Below are positions 5,700 to 7,130 of a DNA stretch of 7,130 nucleotides, one piece after another. The DNA is from an uncultured Clostridia bacterium (GTDB lineage: Bacteria > Bacillota_A > Clostridia > Christensenellales > CAG-138): NCBI GenBank assembly GCA_946539625.1, contig CAMNHT010000068.1, forward strand, positions 1-7,130. The letters are read 5' to 3'. Positions within the stretch are counted from its first letter, which is position 1; every line of letters starts with the position of its first letter. The notes under the pieces are model-generated. The model was given only the letters and a program-made list of their open reading frames with translations. It was not told the origin of the DNA and did not search any database. A program made the position numbers and the translations under genes.

Positions 5700-7130
5700 G
5701 TCCTCCTCCGTTCCGAAACCGTTCCGTTCCTATTCCCGGTGCATGCGCCGTCTTTGACGGCGATCGCGCCGTTTACCATGACCGTGTCGATCCCCGCTGC
5801 GCATTGCGCGGGGTTTTCAAACGTCGCCCGTTCGTGCACGCGGTCCGGATCGAACACAAGAATGTCCGCGTCCGCGCCGGGCTCGATGCGTCCCTTGTTT
5901 ATAAGCAGATACCGGTCCGCGGGCATACGCGTCATCTTTTTGATCGCATCCGGAAGCGTCAGCAATTTGCGTTCTTTTACAAACCGTTCGAGGATATGCG
6001 CGAACGTCCCGTACACGCGCGGATGCGGCATGCCGCTTTCGGGGTACGTCGCGTCCGAGATCACATACGAAAACGGCTCTTTGTAGATCGCGGCGATGTC
6101 GTCCTCGTGCGTCAGCCGGTCGATCATGGTGACCGCGCAGCGGTTGCGGGAAAGAAGCTCCGCCGTAAACCGCCACGGCTCCGCGTTCCCCGCCGCCTCG
6201 ACGATCGTTTTACCCACGAATTGCCGGTCCTCTTCCCGCCGCACCGAGGAGATCTCGATATTCTCCCAGCCGATCAGCTTTGCGTAGTTATCGAAATCCG
6301 TGCCGAAATCCAATCGTTCTTTGAGACGCTTCTGCGCCGCGGGGTCCATGAGCCGCTTTGCGATCGCGTCCGTCCCTCCTGCCAAAAACTCCGGCGGCAG
6401 AACGTGTAAAAGCTGCGTGCTGCCCGCGGTGTACGGGTACGCGTCGCATTGTACATCCAGCCCGTCCTCGCGCGCGCGGCGGATCCTGTCAAGCGCATCA
6501 TAAACGAGCGTCCCCCACCGATCCTTTCCCACCGCCTTCAGGTGGCTGATTTGCAATGGAACGCGAAGCGCCTTTGCGATCGCGACCGCCTCGTCGATCG
6601 AGTCGAGCAGGTTCATGGATTCCGAGCGCATGTGCACGGAAAGCGGTATGTCGGTATTGCGGATCGGTTCGAGCGCACGGATCAGCCCCGCCGTGTCGAA
6701 AAAGCACTCCGGCGCATAACCGAGCCCTAAAGAGACGCCGAGCGCGCCTTCGGACAGCGCCCGTTCCAAAAGTGCGCGGATCGCGCGGTAATCGTCCTCC
6801 GAAAGGTCCTTCGAAAACCCCGCAACGTCCGCGCGGACCGTGCCGAGACCTGCCAGCATGCCGGTATGCAGCGGCAGCGGACGGGATTTCAGCGCATTCA
6901 GATAATCCGCGAGCGATCCGACCGGGGTATTGCCGAGCTCGCCCGTGATCGGGTAAAGATATGCGGCAACGTCTTTTTTGTGCGGACCGAACACCGGCGC
7001 GGCACTTAAACCGCAGTTTCCGTTGATGATCGTCGTGAGACCCTGCAATAACTCCGCGGTCCCGAAGCCGTCCCGAAAGATCGCGGTATCCGCATGCCGG
7101 TGCGCGTCAATGAAGCCCGGCGTGACGGCC
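5696..7130 (-). CDS. N-acyl-D-amino-acid deacylase-type amidohydrolase, 5' end missing
   Basis: This amidohydrolase-superfamily enzyme probably removes an acyl group from an N-acyl-D-amino acid, giving a free D-amino acid and a carboxylate. The frame stays open to the right edge, so the true start lies outside. The TTG at 7048-7046 is internal, because 27 further codons before it encode the metal-site signature GFIDAHRHAD. In the visible 477 residues the key sites are HRH (10-12), the cysteine of NGNCGLS (39), VHMRSE (His at about 166), QISHLK (His at about 196), DAYPYTAGST (about 229-238) and SDATYPESG (Asp at about 359) followed by HPRVYGTF. A cysteine metal ligand in place of a carboxylated lysine is characteristic of D-aminoacylases. 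The C-terminal GADADILVFDPD segment is the usual return strand of the small beta domain. No deletion or frameshift is visible. About 50-60 N-terminal residues are probably missing. The exact substrate is not readable, and a related role on other N-acyl or cyclic amides is possible. Confidence 0.88.
   Translation of the reverse strand, partial: AVTPGFIDAHRHADTAIFRDGFGTAELLQGLTTIINGNCGLSAAPVFGPHKKDVAAYLYPITGELGNTPVGSLADYLNALKSRPLPLHTGMLAGLGTVRADVAGFSKDLSEDDYRAIRALLERALSEGALGVSLGLGYAPECFFDTAGLIRALEPIRNTDIPLSVHMRSESMNLLDSIDEAVAIAKALRVPLQISHLKAVGKDRWGTLVYDALDRIRRAREDGLDVQCDAYPYTAGSTQLLHVLPPEFLAGGTDAIAKRLMDPAAQKRLKERLDFGTDFDNYAKLIGWENIEISSVRREEDRQFVGKTIVEAAGNAEPWRFTAELLSRNRCAVTMIDRLTHEDDIAAIYKEPFSYVISDATYPESGMPHPRVYGTFAHILERFVKERKLLTLPDAIKKMTRMPADRYLLINKGRIEPGADADILVFDPDRVHERATFENPAQCAAGIDTVMVNGAIAVKDGACTGNRNGTVSERRRT

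Noticed and set aside
5700..5760. Possible separate promoter for the WYL gene inside the end of the amidohydrolase gene
   Set aside because: I found no pair of -35 and -10 hexamers with suitable spacing, and the 4-base overlap favours cotranscription.
1..7130. Search for tRNA, rRNA, CRISPR arrays, insertion sequences and toxin-antitoxin or defence genes
   Set aside because: No regularly spaced repeats, transposase motifs, terminal inverted repeats or RNA gene signatures were seen. The small HTH gene has no partner that would make it an antitoxin.

Overview
The window (7130 bases) looks like chromosomal DNA of a fairly GC-rich member of the Firmicutes, most likely Clostridia. This rests on three things. 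The ribosome binding sites are strong and purine-rich (GGAGGTG, GAGGTG, GGAGGAGG). The one clear housekeeping promoter, TTGACA-17-TATGAT, is close to consensus. The gene set resembles gut clostridia: an Na/Pi symporter fused to a PhoU-like tail, a PhoB/PhoR-type two-component pair, a WYL regulator and a clostridial-style N-acyl-D-amino-acid deacylase. No species can be named from the sequence alone.

Left part (1-785). An AT-rich stretch of about 300 bases holds two promoters pointing away from each other. One faces left (TTGACG-17-TATACT) toward a gene or RNA outside the window, and its leader can form a hairpin. The other faces right and drives a small stand-alone XRE-type helix-turn-helix regulator (303-659). 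A strong hairpin at 677-709 separates this gene from the converging phosphate transporter and can terminate both.

Middle part (786-4718). A leftward gene for a 583-residue Na/Pi-cotransporter with a C-terminal PhoU-like domain is divergent from a rightward operon encoding an OmpR/PhoB-type response regulator and a membrane sensor histidine kinase. The two operon genes overlap by 4 bases (ATGA). The 139-base divergent spacer carries TTAAAT-type direct repeats with an 11-base period, plus a TTTACA element. These resemble Pho boxes, so the two-component pair may sense phosphate limitation and control the transporter. The spacer also contains a 10-base perfect inverted repeat flanking those repeats. 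A second hairpin (4679-4715) ends the kinase operon and also lies just beyond the end of the leftward genes from the right.

Right part (4719-7130). Two leftward genes overlap by 4 bases (ATGA). Upstream is an N-acyl-D-amino-acid deacylase-type amidohydrolase, cut by the right edge of the window. Downstream is a WYL-domain transcriptional regulator with an N-terminal HTH. The tight coupling suggests one operon in which the regulator may respond to a metabolite related to the amidohydrolase substrate; that link is inference.

I saw no mobile element, CRISPR array, tRNA or rRNA gene. The most interesting signals are regulatory: the repeat-rich spacer at 2538-2676 and the divergent promoter region at 1-302.
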